From assembly GCA_013141175.1 (NCBI GenBank), contig JABFRN010000001.1, forward strand, positions 806,001-870,000: 64,000 bases of DNA. Reading direction: 5' to 3'. The position numbers were made by a program, and so were the translations under genes. This document shows positions 31,914-43,526 of the stretch, piece after piece. The DNA is from Lysobacter sp. GTDB lineage: Bacteria > Pseudomonadota > Gammaproteobacteria > Xanthomonadales > Xanthomonadaceae. The first letter of the stretch is position 1, and the number at the start of each line of letters is the position of its first letter. The notes under the pieces were generated by a model that was not told the DNA's origin, did not search any database, and worked only from the letters and a program-made list of their open reading frames with translations.

Positions 31914-34557
31914 CGCTCTTCTGCGGCAACGGTTCGATGAGCGGCAGGGTAATGCGGATCGTCGTCCCGTGGCCATCGCTTCCGGGCAATGCTTCCACGC
32001 TGCCGCCGTGCGCGCCCACCATGCCCTGGCTGATGGTCAGTCCCAGACCGGTGCCGTGACGCCCACGGTCGCCGCGCTCCACGCTGTAGAACATGTCGAA
32101 GATCCGCGCCCGCTCTTCTTCCGGAATGCCCGGTCCATGGTCGCGCACATCGATCCGCAGCTTGCCTTCGACCAGGCGCGCGTCGACTTCCACGGGCTGG
32201 CCGGGTGGCGAGAACTTGGCGGCGTTTTCCAGCACGTTGAACAGCGCCTGTTCGACCAGCGCCGGGTGCACCCAGATGGGCGTCATGCCGGATTCGATAC
32301 GGATGTCCAGCTTGACCTGCGGCTGATAGCGGAGCAGCCGGCCTGTGGCCGATCCGATGAGTTCGTCCACGCCGATCCAATCGCGGTTCAAGGTCAGGCC
32401 GTTGTGACCCAGCCGGGTCATGTCGAGCAGGTTCTGGATGTAGCGGTCCAGGCGTTCGCCTTCCAGTTGGATGGTCTCCAGCAGGCTCCTGCGGTCTTCG
32501 GCGCTCATCGCCTCGGAATAACTGGCCAGGCTGCTGGCCGAGCCGATCATCGACGCCAACGGCGAACGCAGGTCGTGCGAGACCGACGACAGCAGCGCCG
32601 AACGCAGGCGTTCGGTCTCGCCGCTGACCCGCGCGGTTCCCAGATCGGACACCAGACGCGTGCGCAGCGCGGCCTGGCCGATGTCGTCGGCCATGGCTTC
32701 GGCCAGACGGCGCTGCTCGAAAGCCAGGCGCGGATGGTCCGCTGCGAATCGCAGGCCCGCCACGCCCAGCGTGCCCTGGTCGTGACGCAGCGGCAGGAAC
32801 CACCACCGCGAACCCGACAGCGTATCGGTGTAGCGGCCGGTGGCCTGGCCGTGGCGCTGTGCCCATTCGGCTGCGCCCAGGTCGGTGTCGGTGAGCTTCG
32901 CGCCATCGGATGCGGCCGTGTCGTCGCCGATACGGACCCATGCCTGTACGCCGAAGGCCGCCTGCAATGCGGAGCGTCCAGCGGCGAGCACCTGCCCGAG
33001 ATCGGCGGCGCTGGCCAGATCCCGCCCCAGTGCCTGCAATGCGGTGGCATGCGCATTCGCCGCCCGCAGCGCCACCACCTGCATGCGCAATCTGGAGGCC
33101 AGCCGTCCGGCGACCAGTGCGGCCACCAGGAACAGGAACACCGTGGTCACGCCCTGGCGCGCACCGATATTGAAGGTGAAGCGCGGCTCGATGAAGAAGT
33201 AGTTGTAGGCCAGGAAGCAGAGCACGGCGGTGATCACCGCAGCGGCCATGCGCGTGCGCGAAGCCACCAGCACCACCGCGACGATGAAGATCATGGACAG
33301 ATCGTCCAGGGCCACCCAGCGTTCGGCCAGCCATGCGATGGCGACCGCCAACACGGTCGCCACCAATACCAGCATCGAATCGTCGCGCGTCAACGACAGG
33401 CGCGGCGCGTGCGATTCGCGGCGCGAACGCGCGCGCGCTTCCGGCGTGTTGACGATCGTCAACTCGTAGTGCGCCCCCCGCTGCAGCAGCTGCTGGGTGA
33501 GCGTGCGGTTGAACATGCGTGCGACGGGCCGTTCGCGCGTGCGTCCGAGCACGATCGCCGATACGCCGGTGCGGCCGGCGTGATCCAGCAACGCATCGGC
33601 GACATTCGCGCCGCGCAGCACATCGGTGTCGGCGCCGAGCTTGCGCGCCAGCGCGAAGGCCTGGTCGAGTTCCTGCTGACGCGCCTCGTCGATGACCCCG
33701 GTCTGCACGGTGACCACCGCCCACGGCGCATCGCGCCGTTCGGCGAGGCGTCGGGCCACACGCACCATGTATTCGGATTGGCCAAGACCATCGATGGCGA
33801 CCAGCACGCGGCGACGTACGTTCGCACCGGACATGCCGCGCGCGGCCTGGAGTTCGCGCAGATCGCTGTCGACGCGGTCCGCAGCGGTCTGCATGGCCAG
33901 CTCGCGCAGCGCGATCAGGTTGGAAGGCGAGAAAAAGGTCTGCAGCGCCTGCGCGGCTTGGTCCGGCACATAGACTTTGCCCTGGCGCAGGCGTTCGATC
34001 AGTTCGCGCGGCGGCAGATCGACCAGCACGATGTCGCGCAGGCGATCGAAGACCAGATCCGGCACGGTTTCGCTGACCCGGATGCCGGTGATGCGGAACA
34101 CCACATCGTTGAGGCTTTCCAGATGCTGGATATTGACGGTGGTGTAGACGTCGATGCCGGCGTCCAGCAGTTCCACCACATCCTGCCAGCGGCGCTCGTG
34201 ACGGCTGCCGGCGGCGTTGCGATGCGCCAGCTCGTCGACCAGGGCGATGGCGGGCTTGCGCGCCAGCAGCGCGTCGAGATCCATTTCCTCGAAGATGCGA
34301 TCGCGATATTCCAGGCGCGCGCGCGGCATCAGTTCCAGGCCATCGGTCAACGCTGCGGTTTCGCTGCGGCCGTGGGTCTCGACGATGCCCACCACCACGT
34401 CGATATTCTGTTTGCGCAGCTCGCGCGCGCGCGACAGCATGGCGTAGGTCTTGCCCACGCCCGGAGCCGCACCGAGAAAGATCGTCAGCCGCCCGCTGCC
34501 TTCGCGGCGAAGTTCGCCGATCAGCGCATCGGCCTGATGGGTGCGGGAGTCGATCAT
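31906..34557 (-). CDS. kdpD: Potassium sensor histidine kinase KdpD
   Basis: 883 residues, full length. N-terminal KdpD domain with P-loop F-L-G-A-A-P-G-V-G-K-T (about 28-38), then a universal-stress-protein-like domain near 245-370, four transmembrane segments (about 395-500), a GAF-type region, and histidine kinase core: H-box S-S-V-S-H-D-L-R-S-P-L-A-S-M (around residue 660), N-box V-L-E-N-A-A-K-F and G-boxes D-H-G-P-G-I-P and G-T-G-L-G-L. Senses low K+ and phosphorylates KdpE. It is separated from kdpC by 150 bases that hold an intergenic repeat, so a secondary promoter is possible. Confidence 0.95.
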   Translation of the reverse strand: MIDSRTHQADALIGELRREGSGRLTIFLGAAPGVGKTYAMLSRARELRKQNIDVVVGIVETHGRSETAALTDGLELMPRARLEYRDRIFEEMDLDALLARKPAIALVDELAHRNAAGSRHERRWQDVVELLDAGIDVYTTVNIQHLESLNDVVFRITGIRVSETVPDLVFDRLRDIVLVDLPPRELIERLRQGKVYVPDQAAQALQTFFSPSNLIALRELAMQTAADRVDSDLRELQAARGMSGANVRRRVLVAIDGLGQSEYMVRVARRLAERRDAPWAVVTVQTGVIDEARQQELDQAFALARKLGADTDVLRGANVADALLDHAGRTGVSAIVLGRTRERPVARMFNRTLTQQLLQRGAHYELTIVNTPEARARSRRESHAPRLSLTRDDSMLVLVATVLAVAIAWLAERWVALDDLSMIFIVAVVLVASRTRMAAAVITAVLCFLAYNYFFIEPRFTFNIGARQGVTTVFLFLVAALVAGRLASRLRMQVVALRAANAHATALQALGRDLASAADLGQVLAAGRSALQAAFGVQAWVRIGDDTAASDGAKLTDTDLGAAEWAQRHGQATGRYTDTLSGSRWWFLPLRHDQGTLGVAGLRFAADHPRLAFEQRRLAEAMADDIGQAALRTRLVSDLGTARVSGETERLRSALLSSVSHDLRSPLASMIGSASSLASYSEAMSAEDRRSLLETIQLEGERLDRYIQNLLDMTRLGHNGLTLNRDWIGVDELIGSATGRLLRYQPQVKLDIRIESGMTPIWVHPALVEQALFNVLENAAKFSPPGQPVEVDARLVEGKLRIDVRDHGPGIPEEERARIFDMFYSVERGDRGRHGTGLGLTISQGMVGAHGGSVEALPGSDGHGTTIRITLPLIEPLPQKSDA

Positions 34558-34594
34558 GCGGTCATTGTGCGCCAGGAAAAATCCAATTTTCGGC

Positions 34595-34702
34595 CGTCAT
34601 CCCCGCGAAAGCGGGGATCCCGTGTCTTGGCGCCTTTACACGCAACGTCGCTGGGTTCCCGCTTGGCCAGACATTCATCTGTTGAAGGCCGCGGGAACGA
34701 CG
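34595..34702. repeat. Intergenic repeat between kdpC and kdpD
   Basis: Begins GTCATCCCCGCGAAAGCGGGGAT, a hairpin with 8-bp stem (34599-34606/34611-34618) and GAAA loop, and ends GGGTTCCCGC ... GCGGGAACGACGA, a second inverted pair. The layout is that of a repeat frequent between genes in xanthomonads. It interrupts an operon that is otherwise tightly spaced. Confidence 0.65.
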
Positions 34703-34707
34703 AGTCC

Positions 34708-35304
34708 TCATTTTTCCGCATCCAGTGCCAAATTGAGCTCCAATACGTTGACGCGCGGCTGACCGAGGAGGCCGAACTGCGGTCCCCGCGCATGCATGGC
34801 GACCAGTCGCTCGACCTGCGCCGGATCGAGCCGCCTCGCCTGCGCCACGCGTGCGACCTGCACCCGCGCACCGGCGGGGCTGATGTCGGGATCCAGCCCG
34901 CCGCCTGATTGGGTGAGCAGTTCGCCGGGCACGTCCTGCGCGGCGATCCCGTCGCGCGTGGCCACCGCCGCCCGGGTCTCGTCGATGCGCTTGCGCAGAT
35001 CGGGATTGGTCCGGGCCTGGTTGCTGCCGGCGGCGGACATCGGGTTGTAGCCGGCCGCGGAAGGACGCGGCTGGAAATAGCGCGCGTCGGCGAAGGGCTG
35101 CGCGACCAGCAGCGAACCGACCGGCTTGCCGTCTCGATTCACGATGCTGCCGGTGGCCTGCTGCGGAAACAGGAGGCTGCCGATCGCCGTGCCTGTCAGC
35201 GAATAGAGCAGGCCCATGCCGAGAAGAATGACCAGTGCAAAGACCAGCGAAGCGCGCAGGGCGCCGTGGTCCTGCAAGGAGGGGGTATGTGCAGTGGTGT
35301 TCAT
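34708..35304 (-). CDS. kdpC: Potassium-transporting ATPase subunit KdpC
   Basis: 198 residues: one N-terminal transmembrane helix (about 18-42) and a periplasmic/soluble part with R-Y-F-Q-P-R-P-S-A-A-G-Y, S-G-S/A-N-Q-A-R-T-N-P-D-L and the conserved T-Q-S-G-G-G-L-D-P-D-I-S-P-A-G-A. These are KdpC hallmarks. KdpC stabilises KdpA-KdpB and is needed for the high-affinity K+ pump. It follows kdpB by 10 bases. Confidence 0.96.
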   Translation of the reverse strand: MNTTAHTPSLQDHGALRASLVFALVILLGMGLLYSLTGTAIGSLLFPQQATGSIVNRDGKPVGSLLVAQPFADARYFQPRPSAAGYNPMSAAGSNQARTNPDLRKRIDETRAAVATRDGIAAQDVPGELLTQSGGGLDPDISPAGARVQVARVAQARRLDPAQVERLVAMHARGPQFGLLGQPRVNVLELNLALDAEK

Positions 35305-35314
35305 GTGAATTCCT

Positions 35315-37363
<2,049 letters not shown>

Positions 37364-37373
37364 GTGCGTGCTC

Positions 37374-39083
37374 TCAGTGCGCTGCCGCAGTCAGCGACAG
37401 GTGGTCGGCGATCGGGCCCAACACCAGCGCAGGCATGAACTGCAGCACGGTGATGATCGCGACCACGGCGATCAGGGTCAGTACGAAGGTCGGCGTTTCG
37501 ATCTGCAGGCTGCCTGCGGTTTCCGGCGACGGGCGCTTGCGCGCCATCAGTGCGGCGACCGCCAGCGGCACGATCAAGGCGGGATAACGTCCCAGCGCCA
37601 GGACCAGCGCGCAGCTCAGGTTCCACCAGTAGGTGGCATCGCCCAGACCCTCGAATCCCGAACCGTTGTTGGCGTAGGCCGAGGTGTACTCGTAGAAGAC
37701 CTGGCTGATGCCGTGGAAGCCCGGATTGGAATTGGCGGTGATCGATGGGATCGCCAGCGTCAACGCGGTGAAGCCCAGGATCACCAGCGGCTGCAGCAGC
37801 ACCAGCAACGCCAGCAATTTCACTTCCGGCGCTTCGATCTTGCGACCGAACAGTTCCGGCGTGCGGCCCGTCATCAGGCCGGCCAGGAACACGCTCAGCA
37901 GCAGGTACACCAGGAACTGCTGCAGACCGCAGCCGATACCGCCCCAGATGGCGTTGACCAGCATGTTGACCAGCGTATCCAGCCCGGTGAGCGGCGCCAG
38001 CGAATCGTGCATCGCATTGACCGAACCATTGGAGGTCTGCGTGGTCAGCGATGCCCACAAGGCGGAGGCGTCCGCACCGAAGCGCACTTCCTTGCCTTCC
38101 ATCAGTGCGGCATCGGACGTGGTGGCCGAATGCGCTTCCGACCAGACCGCAAGACCGGTGGACGCCGCCGACATCAGCAGCATGCTGCCGAAGATCATCG
38201 CGGTGAGTTTGCGGCGACCGACCAGCGGCCCGACCATGAAGACGACGGACAGCGGGATGAGGATGATGCCGACCACTTCCAGGAAGTTCGAGAACGGCGT
38301 CGGGTTCTCCAGCGGCACCGCACTGTTGGGGCCGTACCAGCCGCCGCCGTTGGTGCCCAACTGTTTCGCCGCCACCATCGCCGCGACCGGCCCCAGCGGG
38401 ATTTTCTGCTCGGCCATCTGCGCGCTGGCATCGATCGGCGCGACCGTGGGCCCTGCGGCCAGCGTCGAAGGCACGCCCTGCGCGGTCAGCAACACCGACC
38501 AGAGCAGACACAGCGGCAACATGAAGCGGACGGCGGCGCGCGTGACATCGACCCAGTAGTTGCCCATGTCGGCCTCACCGGTGTCGTGCGCGTTCTTTTC
38601 GCGTCCGCCGAACAGTGCGCGCAGGGTGGCCACCACCAGCGCCAGGCCCATCATCGGGGTGATGACCTGCAGGCCGACGATGCCGACCATCTGCGCCAGA
38701 TACGACAGCTGCGCCTGGCCGGAATAGTGCTGCTGATTGGTGTTGGTGAGGAACGACACCATGGTGTGCAGCGCCAGGTCCCAACGCATGTTGGGAATGG
38801 CATCGGGATTGAGCGGCAGCCAGGCCTGGGTCATGAACAGCACCCAGACCAGCGCGCCGACCACAAGATTGCTCAACAGGAACGCCTTGGCATAGCCGCG
38901 CCAGCTCATGCCGCGCAGCGGGTCGATGCCGAGCAGCCGGTAGACCGGCTTTTCGAGCCAGCCGAACAGGCGATCGCCGCGCATCGGGGCGCCGCGCATC
39001 ACGTTTGCGAGGTAGTGGCCCAGCGGCCAGGCCAGGCCGATGGCCACCGCGAAGACAAGCAGGATCTCGATCATGGTCGTCAT
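37374..39083 (-). CDS. kdpA: Potassium-transporting ATPase channel subunit KdpA
   Basis: 569 residues with about ten membrane helices and the four KcsA-like pore loops, among them [32 protein letters not shown] and Y-A-N-N-G-S-G-F, which hold K+ in the selectivity filter. It is the ion channel of the Kdp pump. Starts 4 bases after kdpF. Confidence 0.97.
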   Translation of the reverse strand: MTTMIEILLVFAVAIGLAWPLGHYLANVMRGAPMRGDRLFGWLEKPVYRLLGIDPLRGMSWRGYAKAFLLSNLVVGALVWVLFMTQAWLPLNPDAIPNMRWDLALHTMVSFLTNTNQQHYSGQAQLSYLAQMVGIVGLQVITPMMGLALVVATLRALFGGREKNAHDTGEADMGNYWVDVTRAAVRFMLPLCLLWSVLLTAQGVPSTLAAGPTVAPIDASAQMAEQKIPLGPVAAMVAAKQLGTNGGGWYGPNSAVPLENPTPFSNFLEVVGIILIPLSVVFMVGPLVGRRKLTAMIFGSMLLMSAASTGLAVWSEAHSATTSDAALMEGKEVRFGADASALWASLTTQTSNGSVNAMHDSLAPLTGLDTLVNMLVNAIWGGIGCGLQQFLVYLLLSVFLAGLMTGRTPELFGRKIEAPEVKLLALLVLLQPLVILGFTALTLAIPSITANSNPGFHGISQVFYEYTSAYANNGSGFEGLGDATYWWNLSCALVLALGRYPALIVPLAVAALMARKRPSPETAGSLQIETPTFVLTLIAVVAIITVLQFMPALVLGPIADHLSLTAAAH

Positions 39084-39087
39084 CCGC

Positions 39088-39180
39088 TCAGAATTTTTCC
39101 GGGCGCAGGATCACCAGCAGCAGGTACACCGCCGCCACGATCACCACGATTCCGCACAACATCGACAACCAGCCGGGCAT
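39088..39180 (-). CDS. kdpF: Small membrane subunit KdpF
   Basis: A 30-residue peptide consisting almost entirely of one transmembrane helix (L-C-G-I-V-V-I-V-A-A-V-Y-L-L-L-V-I-L) ending R-P-E-K-F. This is the usual size and C-terminal pattern of KdpF, which stabilises the Kdp complex. It is the first gene of the operon, directly before kdpA. An upstream in-frame ATG at 39195 would add five residues. Confidence 0.88.
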   Translation of the reverse strand: MPGWLSMLCGIVVIVAAVYLLLVILRPEKF

Positions 39181-39227
39181 CTGCGCATTCCTCATGCATT
39201 CCGATCGGCGCAGTGTCCGCCTGCGAT

Positions 39228-39266
39228 GCGTAAACGCGCTATTCGCGTCGAAGCGCTGGGCGTAAA
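39228..39266 (-). promoter_or_regulatory. Repeated TTTACGC motif upstream of kdpF
   Basis: On the minus strand TTTACGC occurs twice (39228-39234 and 39260-39266), 32 bases apart, i.e. three helical turns, 48-86 bases upstream of kdpF. Spacing suits two dimers of an OmpR-type activator such as KdpE; sequence evidence alone is weak. Confidence 0.35.
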
Positions 39267-39392
39267 TTCTTCGTAACCGGTCATGCTTCCTGACCATGAC
39301 TGCCCTGACCGTGGCCTTGGATGGATGTCGCTGCCACATTTGCCTTGCAAGTACGCAGAGGCGAAGATCGGGAAAACACACCCGACGCAGGC

Positions 39393-40877
39393 ATGAACAC
39401 GTCCTCTCCCGGCTGGCGCGAAGCGCTGACCACTGCGCTGCAACGCGCGCTGCGCATCGAATGCGATATCGATCGAGCGCCGCAGGCGCTTCACGATGTC
39501 GCCGGACGCCGGCTGCCCGCGCTGGAAGAAGCCATTCGCCGCGAGTATTGGCATGCCGAGCTTCCCGGCTTCGCATGGCCGCTGGCTGCGCAGCCGGACG
39601 AAACAGCGATCGACGCGCAGCTGTTCTGCGCGGGTTGCCACCGCGACGGCCGCATCCGCGAACGCGCGCTGCGGCTGATGCGCGACCGTCCGGGCCGGCT
39701 CGCCACCGCGCTGACCCTGATCCGCTGCGACGACTGGGTGCCGCAGGTACGCCTGTGCGCCGAAGAGGCGCTGCAGCGGATCGTCGCCACCGACCCCGCC
39801 GCGCTGTTCGCGCATCTGGATGTGCTGTTCGTGCTGCGCGAGCGGCAGCGCATCCAGGCGGGCGTCTGGCGCACGCTGATCGAGCCCGCGCTGCTGGCAC
39901 CCGCGCATTCGGCGGCGCGCTGGCAAGCGCTCGATCACGGCGGCAGCCTGCAGCGCCTCTTCGTCTGCGATCTGATCCTGCGTGCCGACCCCGCGCGGAT
40001 CGACGCGCTCGCCGCGCAGACTGTGCGCAACCGCGACCCGGTGATCGCCCGCTGGGGTCTGCGCGATCTGCCGCGTTTGTCGGGCAAGCCGCTGAGCGAC
40101 GATCTCATCGCGTACGCACTGCGCCACCCGCATGCATCGGTACGCGCGCATGCCCTGCGCCTGCGCGCACACAGCCCCGACGACGCGTTCCGCGCGCTGC
40201 TGCGCGAATGCCTGCTCGATCCCTCGGCCTCGGTGCGCAACGTCGCCGCCCATGCCTCGCGGAGCCTGGGATCGGAGCCGCGCGAGGTCTGGCGCGATGC
40301 GCTCGATCGCTGTATCGAACCCGGCGGCATCGAACACGAGTGCCGCCACGCGCTGCTCGCCCTGAGCGATTGCGCCGAAGCCGAAGATCTCGACCGGGTC
40401 GCGCCGTGGCTGCGACACGCCACCGGCGACCTGCGCTGCGCCGCGCTGCGCGCCGCCGTGCGCGCCGGCATCGACGACCCTGCCGCGCATCTGCGCGACG
40501 CATTGGCCTCGCCATCGGGCAAAGTCGTCGCGTTGGCGCTGAAACTCGGCGCCACCGTGCCCGCGTTCCTCACCCGCGACACCCTGGCGAACGCCTTCAT
40601 CGCCGCGCATCCCCACACCCGCCAACGCCTCGTCGACGCCACCCACCAGCTGAGCCGCTGGGACGCCCTCGACTGCCTGCTCGACGGCATCGACCACGAC
40701 GCCCACGCCAGCGAACTGCTGCACGCCCTCGTCGACTGGCATCGCGAAATCGGCCACCGATACGCCCCGCTGTCCGCTGCCCGCAAACAGGCGCTGCTGC
40801 AGCGCATCGACGCCATGACGCCGCGCAACATGCACATCGCATGGCTGCCGGTCCGGCGGGTGGTCGAAACCGGCTGA
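39393..40877 (+). CDS. HEAT-repeat-like protein
   Basis: 494 residues, soluble, alpha-helical, with many segments like V-R-A-H-A-L-R-L-R, V-R-N-V-A-A-H-A-S-R-S-L-G and L-R-C-A-A-L-R-A-A-V-R-A-G that are characteristic of HEAT/Armadillo-type scaffolds. No catalytic motif or signal peptide. ATG at 39393 is preferred, since the extra 24 residues from 39321 are low-complexity upstream sequence. It is divergent from kdp and 131 bases ahead of the Anbu operon; a link with either is not shown. Confidence 0.7.
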   Translation: MNTSSPGWREALTTALQRALRIECDIDRAPQALHDVAGRRLPALEEAIRREYWHAELPGFAWPLAAQPDETAIDAQLFCAGCHRDGRIRERALRLMRDRPGRLATALTLIRCDDWVPQVRLCAEEALQRIVATDPAALFAHLDVLFVLRERQRIQAGVWRTLIEPALLAPAHSAARWQALDHGGSLQRLFVCDLILRADPARIDALAAQTVRNRDPVIARWGLRDLPRLSGKPLSDDLIAYALRHPHASVRAHALRLRAHSPDDAFRALLRECLLDPSASVRNVAAHASRSLGSEPREVWRDALDRCIEPGGIEHECRHALLALSDCAEAEDLDRVAPWLRHATGDLRCAALRAAVRAGIDDPAAHLRDALASPSGKVVALALKLGATVPAFLTRDTLANAFIAAHPHTRQRLVDATHQLSRWDALDCLLDGIDHDAHASELLHALVDWHREIGHRYAPLSAARKQALLQRIDAMTPRNMHIAWLPVRRVVETG

Positions 40878-41008
40878 GCCCGGCACGCCGGCCGGAAGCG
40901 GGCGCGGCGCGTCCCAGCCGCCTGCTGCACCGCAACATCTAGGCAAGCCCCGCCCTGCGTGCTATTCAATGGGACGAAGGGTCCGCCTTCCCTGTCCGGG
41001 GCCGCTGC

Positions 41009-42421
41009 ATGACGCAACGATTCGACGAGATGCACGACGACGCAGGCGCACCGCGCCCGCATTACCGCGTTTTCGACGAATGGCTGCGCAACACCCCCGA
41101 GCCGGCCATCGCCAGCAAGCGGCAGGAGGCCGAGATCGCCTTCCACCGGGTCGGCATCACCTTTTCGGTCTACGGCGAGGAAGCCGGCAACGAGCGCCTG
41201 ATCCCCTTCGACATGGTCCCGAGGATCGTGCCCGCCGCCGAATGGCGGATGCTGGAAGCCGGCCTGCGCCAACGCGTGCATGCGCTGAATCTGTTCCTCG
41301 GCGATGTCTACGGCGAGCAGCGCATCCTCCACGACGGACGCGTGCCCACCGATCTGGTGCTGGGCAACGAGGAATTCCGCCGCGAGATGTGCGGCCTGCG
41401 CGTGCCGGGCGGGGTGTATTCGCACATCTCCGGCATCGATCTGGTCCGCGCCGGCGACGGCGAGTACTACGTGCTGGAAGACAATCTGCGGGTGCCGTCC
41501 GGCGTGTCGTACATGCTGGAAAACCGGCGGATGATGGCGCGGCTGATTCCCGAACTGTTCGCGCGCCAGCAGATCGCGCCGGTCGAACGCTATCCCGACG
41601 CGCTGCTCAGCACATTGCGCGAGGCCGCACCCGAAGGCATCGACGATCCGGTGGTCGCGGTGCTGACGCCGGGCTCGGCCAATTCCGCATATTTCGAACA
41701 CGCCTTCCTCGCCCAGCAGATGGGCGTGGAGCTGGTGGAAGGCGCCGACCTGTTCGTCCGCGACGACACCGTGTACGCGCGCACCACGCGCGGCCCGCAG
41801 CGCGTGCACGTGATCTACCGGCGGATCAACGACGACTATCTCGACCCCACCGTCTTCCGCTCCGAATCGATGCTCGGCGTACCCGGTCTGTTCGGCGCCT
41901 ATCGCGCCGGGCGCGTGACCTTGGCGAACGCACCGGGCACCGGCGTCGGCGACGACAAATCGGTGTATCCGTACGTGCCGGAGATGATCCGCTTCTATCT
42001 CAGCGAAGAACCGATCCTGCACAACGTGCCGACCTGGCAGCTGCGCAAGCAGGACGACCTGCGCTACGTGCTGGACCATCTGCCGGAGCTGGTGGTGAAG
42101 GAAGTGCACGGCGCCGGCGGTTACGGCATGCTGGTCGGGCCGGCGTCGACGAAGGCCGAAATCGAGGAATTCCGCCTGCGCATCCTCGCCAACCCGTCGA
42201 ATTACATCGCGCAGCCGACGCTGTCGCTGTCGACCTGCCCCACCTTCGTCGAAAGCGGATTGGCGCCGCGCCATATCGATCTGCGTCCGTACGTACTGTC
42301 GGGCAAGCGCATCCAGGCGATGCCGGGCGGATTGACGCGGGTCGCGCTGCGCGAGGGCTCGCTGGTGGTGAATTCGTCGCAGGGCGGCGGCACCAAGGAC
42401 ACGTGGGTGTTGGAGAGCTGA
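41009..42421 (+). CDS. Circularly permuted ATP-grasp protein of the Anbu operon
   Basis: 470 residues of the circularly permuted type-2 ATP-grasp family (formerly DUF404/407). Motifs: H-A-L-N-L-F-L-G-D-V-Y, R-A-G-D-G-E-Y-Y-V-L-E-D-N-L-R-V-P-S-G-V-S-Y, S-E-S-M-L-G-V-P-G-L and V-V-K-E-V-H-G-A-G-G-Y-G-M-L. Such proteins are expected to ligate a carboxylate to an amine using ATP, and they are regularly encoded with alpha-E proteins and proteasome-like proteases. The next gene starts two bases after this stop. The target is unknown; a peptide-tag or peptide synthesis role has been proposed for this operon type. Confidence 0.88.
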   Translation: MTQRFDEMHDDAGAPRPHYRVFDEWLRNTPEPAIASKRQEAEIAFHRVGITFSVYGEEAGNERLIPFDMVPRIVPAAEWRMLEAGLRQRVHALNLFLGDVYGEQRILHDGRVPTDLVLGNEEFRREMCGLRVPGGVYSHISGIDLVRAGDGEYYVLEDNLRVPSGVSYMLENRRMMARLIPELFARQQIAPVERYPDALLSTLREAAPEGIDDPVVAVLTPGSANSAYFEHAFLAQQMGVELVEGADLFVRDDTVYARTTRGPQRVHVIYRRINDDYLDPTVFRSESMLGVPGLFGAYRAGRVTLANAPGTGVGDDKSVYPYVPEMIRFYLSEEPILHNVPTWQLRKQDDLRYVLDHLPELVVKEVHGAGGYGMLVGPASTKAEIEEFRLRILANPSNYIAQPTLSLSTCPTFVESGLAPRHIDLRPYVLSGKRIQAMPGGLTRVALREGSLVVNSSQGGGTKDTWVLES

Positions 42422-42423
42422 GC

Positions 42424-43458
42424 ATGCTGTGCAGAACCGCCAACGATCTCTACTGGGTGTCGCGACACATGGAGCGCGCGGAGAACACCGCGCGCCTGAT
42501 CGACGTCACCACCCGCATCGCGATGCTGCCCGAGCGGCTGGATCGCGGCAAAGCCGAGGCCGCACCGTGGCGGCGCGCGCTGGACGCACTGGGCGCGGTC
42601 GAGACCTGCCAGAAACGCTACGGCAGCATCGACGCCGACAGCGTGCTCGATCATCTGCTGCTGTCGCCGGACAACCCCTCGTCGATCCTCAGCTGCCTGC
42701 GCGCCGCGCGCGAATCCGCGCGCGCGCAGCGGGTCGCGATCACTTCGGAAATGTACGAAGACCTCAACGCCTCGTGGCTGGAGATGCGCGGCCTCGGCAC
42801 CGCCAGCATCGGCCGCGAAGGGCTCAGCAATATCCTCGAACGGGTGAAAAGCCGCTCGGCGTCTTTCCGTGGCGTCACCATCGGCACATTGGGACGCGGC
42901 GAGGGCTATCACTTCATGCAGTTGGGCGTGTTCATCGAACGCGCCGAATGGGCGATCCGCCTGCTCGACGTGGTCGGCAGCGACCGCGACCTGCCCGAAA
43001 GCGGCGAAGCGCGCGACACCATCGAATACTTCCAGTGGAGCGCGCTGCTGCAGTCGCTGTCGGCCTTCGAGACCTACCGTCGCCTGCACCGGCAGTCGGT
43101 CACGCCGGCAGGCGTGGCCGAAGTCATGCTGCTGCACGAAGCCAACCCGCGTTCGCTGCAGACCTGCACCCATCAACTGCATCAGGTGCTGCTCACCCTC
43201 GCGGGCGGGCAGACGCTGGAAGTGGTACGCCAGGCCGGCGCGCTGTCGGCGCACACGCGCTATGCTCGGATCGACGAAATCATCACCGACGGCCTGGAGC
43301 CCTGGCTGCAGAACGCGATGGAACGGCTGGACCGCCTCGGCAACGCGATCCATCGGCAATTCATGACCGCCGTCGATGCCGAAGAGGCCCGGCTGGCACT
43401 CAAGCCTGTGCAGCATCCGCCGCCGCAACTTCAATTCCAGGCGCAGACCTTGGCCTGA
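42424..43458 (+). CDS. Alpha-E domain protein
   Basis: 344 residues, entirely helical, with the alpha-E (DUF403) signature M-L-C-R-T-A-N-D-L-Y-W-V-S-R-H-M-E-R-A-E-N at the N-terminus, a later I-E-R-A-E-W-A-I-R-L-L and E-A-N-P-R-S-L. The family is known mainly as partner of the circularly permuted ATP-grasp gene, which immediately precedes it. Biochemical role unknown. ATG at 42424 follows the previous stop by two bases. Confidence 0.88.
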   Translation: MLCRTANDLYWVSRHMERAENTARLIDVTTRIAMLPERLDRGKAEAAPWRRALDALGAVETCQKRYGSIDADSVLDHLLLSPDNPSSILSCLRAARESARAQRVAITSEMYEDLNASWLEMRGLGTASIGREGLSNILERVKSRSASFRGVTIGTLGRGEGYHFMQLGVFIERAEWAIRLLDVVGSDRDLPESGEARDTIEYFQWSALLQSLSAFETYRRLHRQSVTPAGVAEVMLLHEANPRSLQTCTHQLHQVLLTLAGGQTLEVVRQAGALSAHTRYARIDEIITDGLEPWLQNAMERLDRLGNAIHRQFMTAVDAEEARLALKPVQHPPPQLQFQAQTLA

Positions 43459-43526
43459 TCCGCTTCACACTTGTGCGCCGTTACGGGCAAAATCAGCGCT
43501 GCTTCCGCGCGGGTACCGTGTCCTCC

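Noticed and set aside
31816..34908. A 1030-codon + strand open frame across kdpE/kdpD
   Set aside because: It is antisense to two clear Kdp genes and has low-complexity Arg/Gln/Ala composition.
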